From the NCBI GenBank assembly GCA_013399305.1, contig VXAI01000038.1:5073230-5137229 (forward strand): DNA of 64,000 bases, read 5' to 3'. Of the stretch, positions 62,984 through 64,000 are shown piece after piece; position 1 is the stretch's first letter, and the number at the start of each line of letters is the position of its first letter. The position numbers were made by a program, and so were the translations under genes. The stretch comes from Rostratula benghalensis (taxonomy: Eukaryota; Chordata; Aves; Charadriiformes; Rostratulidae). Below the pieces are notes generated by a model, which was not told the DNA's origin, did no database searches, and saw only the letters and a program-made list of their open reading frames with translations.

Positions 62984-64000
62984 GATGAGAAACTAGCCTG
63001 TGGAGAAAAAATAGGAAATGCGTGAGACCTCAGTCCAACAAAGTGTAGCCTGTACATGGACATGTGTGGGATTATCATACACTTCCACCTTTTTGGCACT
63101 ATCAGCCTTTATTGGCTATATAGATATTTACTTGATGCCATCAACTCATCCACAGGCTACCAGGACCAGTAGGACTCACCTTTAAGCAGCTTCATGAATC
63201 TCCCAAAACCACCCATTATGTTTTCCATGATGATTCCAACATGCCACGGACATGTAACTTGAATACTGGTGCAGAATGCTTTGATTATTATTATTATTAT
63301 TATAAAACATGGAAACCAACAACCATTTCCTGAACACTGAGCTTAGAAGTGCCACTTCTGGAGACTATGGCTGCACCTCCTCCCCCTACACCCCATGGCA
63401 GTAACAACCCTTGTCAATACAGGGTTACATTTTATCAGCTACTTAAGAGTCAGGAAATTGTCAGCAAAAGTTGTAAGACTAAGAGTAGCTCTTGGCCTCA
63501 TCAAAGCAGTGCTAATAAGCAGAGGCATCTGGTCTAAATAGGGAATGACACAAAAGAGAGATCTCATTTTGCGGGCTAAAGGCAAGACTCCTCCTAAGGA
63601 GCAAGCCATAGCACTGAGCACCACTGGCGTTTCTCAGTCTTCAGCCTCAAAATACCAGCCTTGTGGGCCCATGCCTGGTTTCAGACAAGCATCGGTAAAC
63701 TGTGACCAGAGTCTAAACCAGACTGTGCAAGCCAATACCCATGGGCCAAGGGGGAGGATGAACTTTACAGATAAAACTGCACTGTCAAAGGCAGCATGAA
63801 CCTTCATTCCAGACTCATTTATAACCCATTTTCTTCATCCCTTCCAGTTTTTCCTGGAAGGAGATACTTGTGGTGCTGCTGAGATGCTCCTCAAGGATTC
63901 AAATGCTACAGTGAGATCCCATCTTACTACTGCCTTGCTATTTTTATGTTGTGTGTCAAATACTACAGAGGCTCTGAAATCAGTGTTTTGGTTGCTGGGG
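62984..64000 (+). other. C1QTNF2: C1QTNF2 3' UTR and flank
   Basis: Non-coding sequence after the stop. I found no AATAAA in this kilobase, so the 3' UTR probably runs on past the window edge or uses a variant signal. It includes an (ATT)n tract at 63284-63303. Confidence 0.45.
63284..63303. repeat. (ATT)n microsatellite
   Basis: Between six and seven uninterrupted ATT units in the C1QTNF2 3' region. Confidence 0.9.

Noticed and set aside
1..64000. CRISPR array, operon, phage or plasmid features
   Set aside because: Not present; the sequence is intron-containing vertebrate DNA and the only tandem repeats are micro/minisatellites and short duplications.

Overview
This window is vertebrate nuclear DNA, almost certainly from a bird and probably from a passerine or another neoavian. 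The evidence is multi-exon genes with GT-AG introns, several CR1 LINE fragments ending in the avian ATTCTATG-type 3' tail, and solo LTRs of a type common in songbird genomes. Gene order matches human 5q33.3: MIR146A, PTTG1, SLU7, C1QTNF2. No bacterial, phage or plasmid features are present.

Layout. (1) 1-27.9 kb: gene-poor sequence holding the miR-146a hairpin (minus strand, 1385-1457). About 17 kb upstream of it lies a compact cluster of three NF-kB consensus sites, an AP-1 site and a good splice donor (18.18-18.70 kb), which I interpret as the promoter and first exon of the miR-146a host transcript. The rest is old repeats: a hAT-like DNA transposon remnant, CR1, an internally deleted LTR, a degenerate 48-bp tandem array and a perfect 94-bp tandem duplication. 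(2) 27.9-31.7 kb: PTTG1 (securin) on the minus strand, with a solo LTR in one intron. (3) 31.68-32.18 kb: a divergent CpG-rich promoter between PTTG1 and SLU7. It has two CCAAT boxes exactly 31 bp apart, a CHR-type element and a striking (CGGT)35 microsatellite. (4) 32.1-46.2 kb: SLU7 on the plus strand, 15 coding exons reconstructed as a 580-residue protein, with CR1 copies in two introns. (5) 46.2-60.8 kb: intergenic, with five CR1 pieces and no gene I can support. (6) 60.8-63.0 kb: the two coding exons of C1QTNF2 on the plus strand (284 residues).

The three proteins act separately. Securin restrains separase until anaphase, SLU7 is a second-step splicing factor, and C1QTNF2/CTRP2 is a secreted collagen-C1q protein of the adiponectin family. 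PTTG1 and SLU7 share one promoter region. I found no convincing new multi-gene system. The best leads for follow-up are the inferred NF-kB-controlled miR-146a promoter, an in-frame N-terminal extension of securin encoded by exon 1, and the (CGGT)35 tract inside the PTTG1/SLU7 promoter. All exon models are by eye from splice consensus and my memory of the vertebrate orthologues; no alignment was run.
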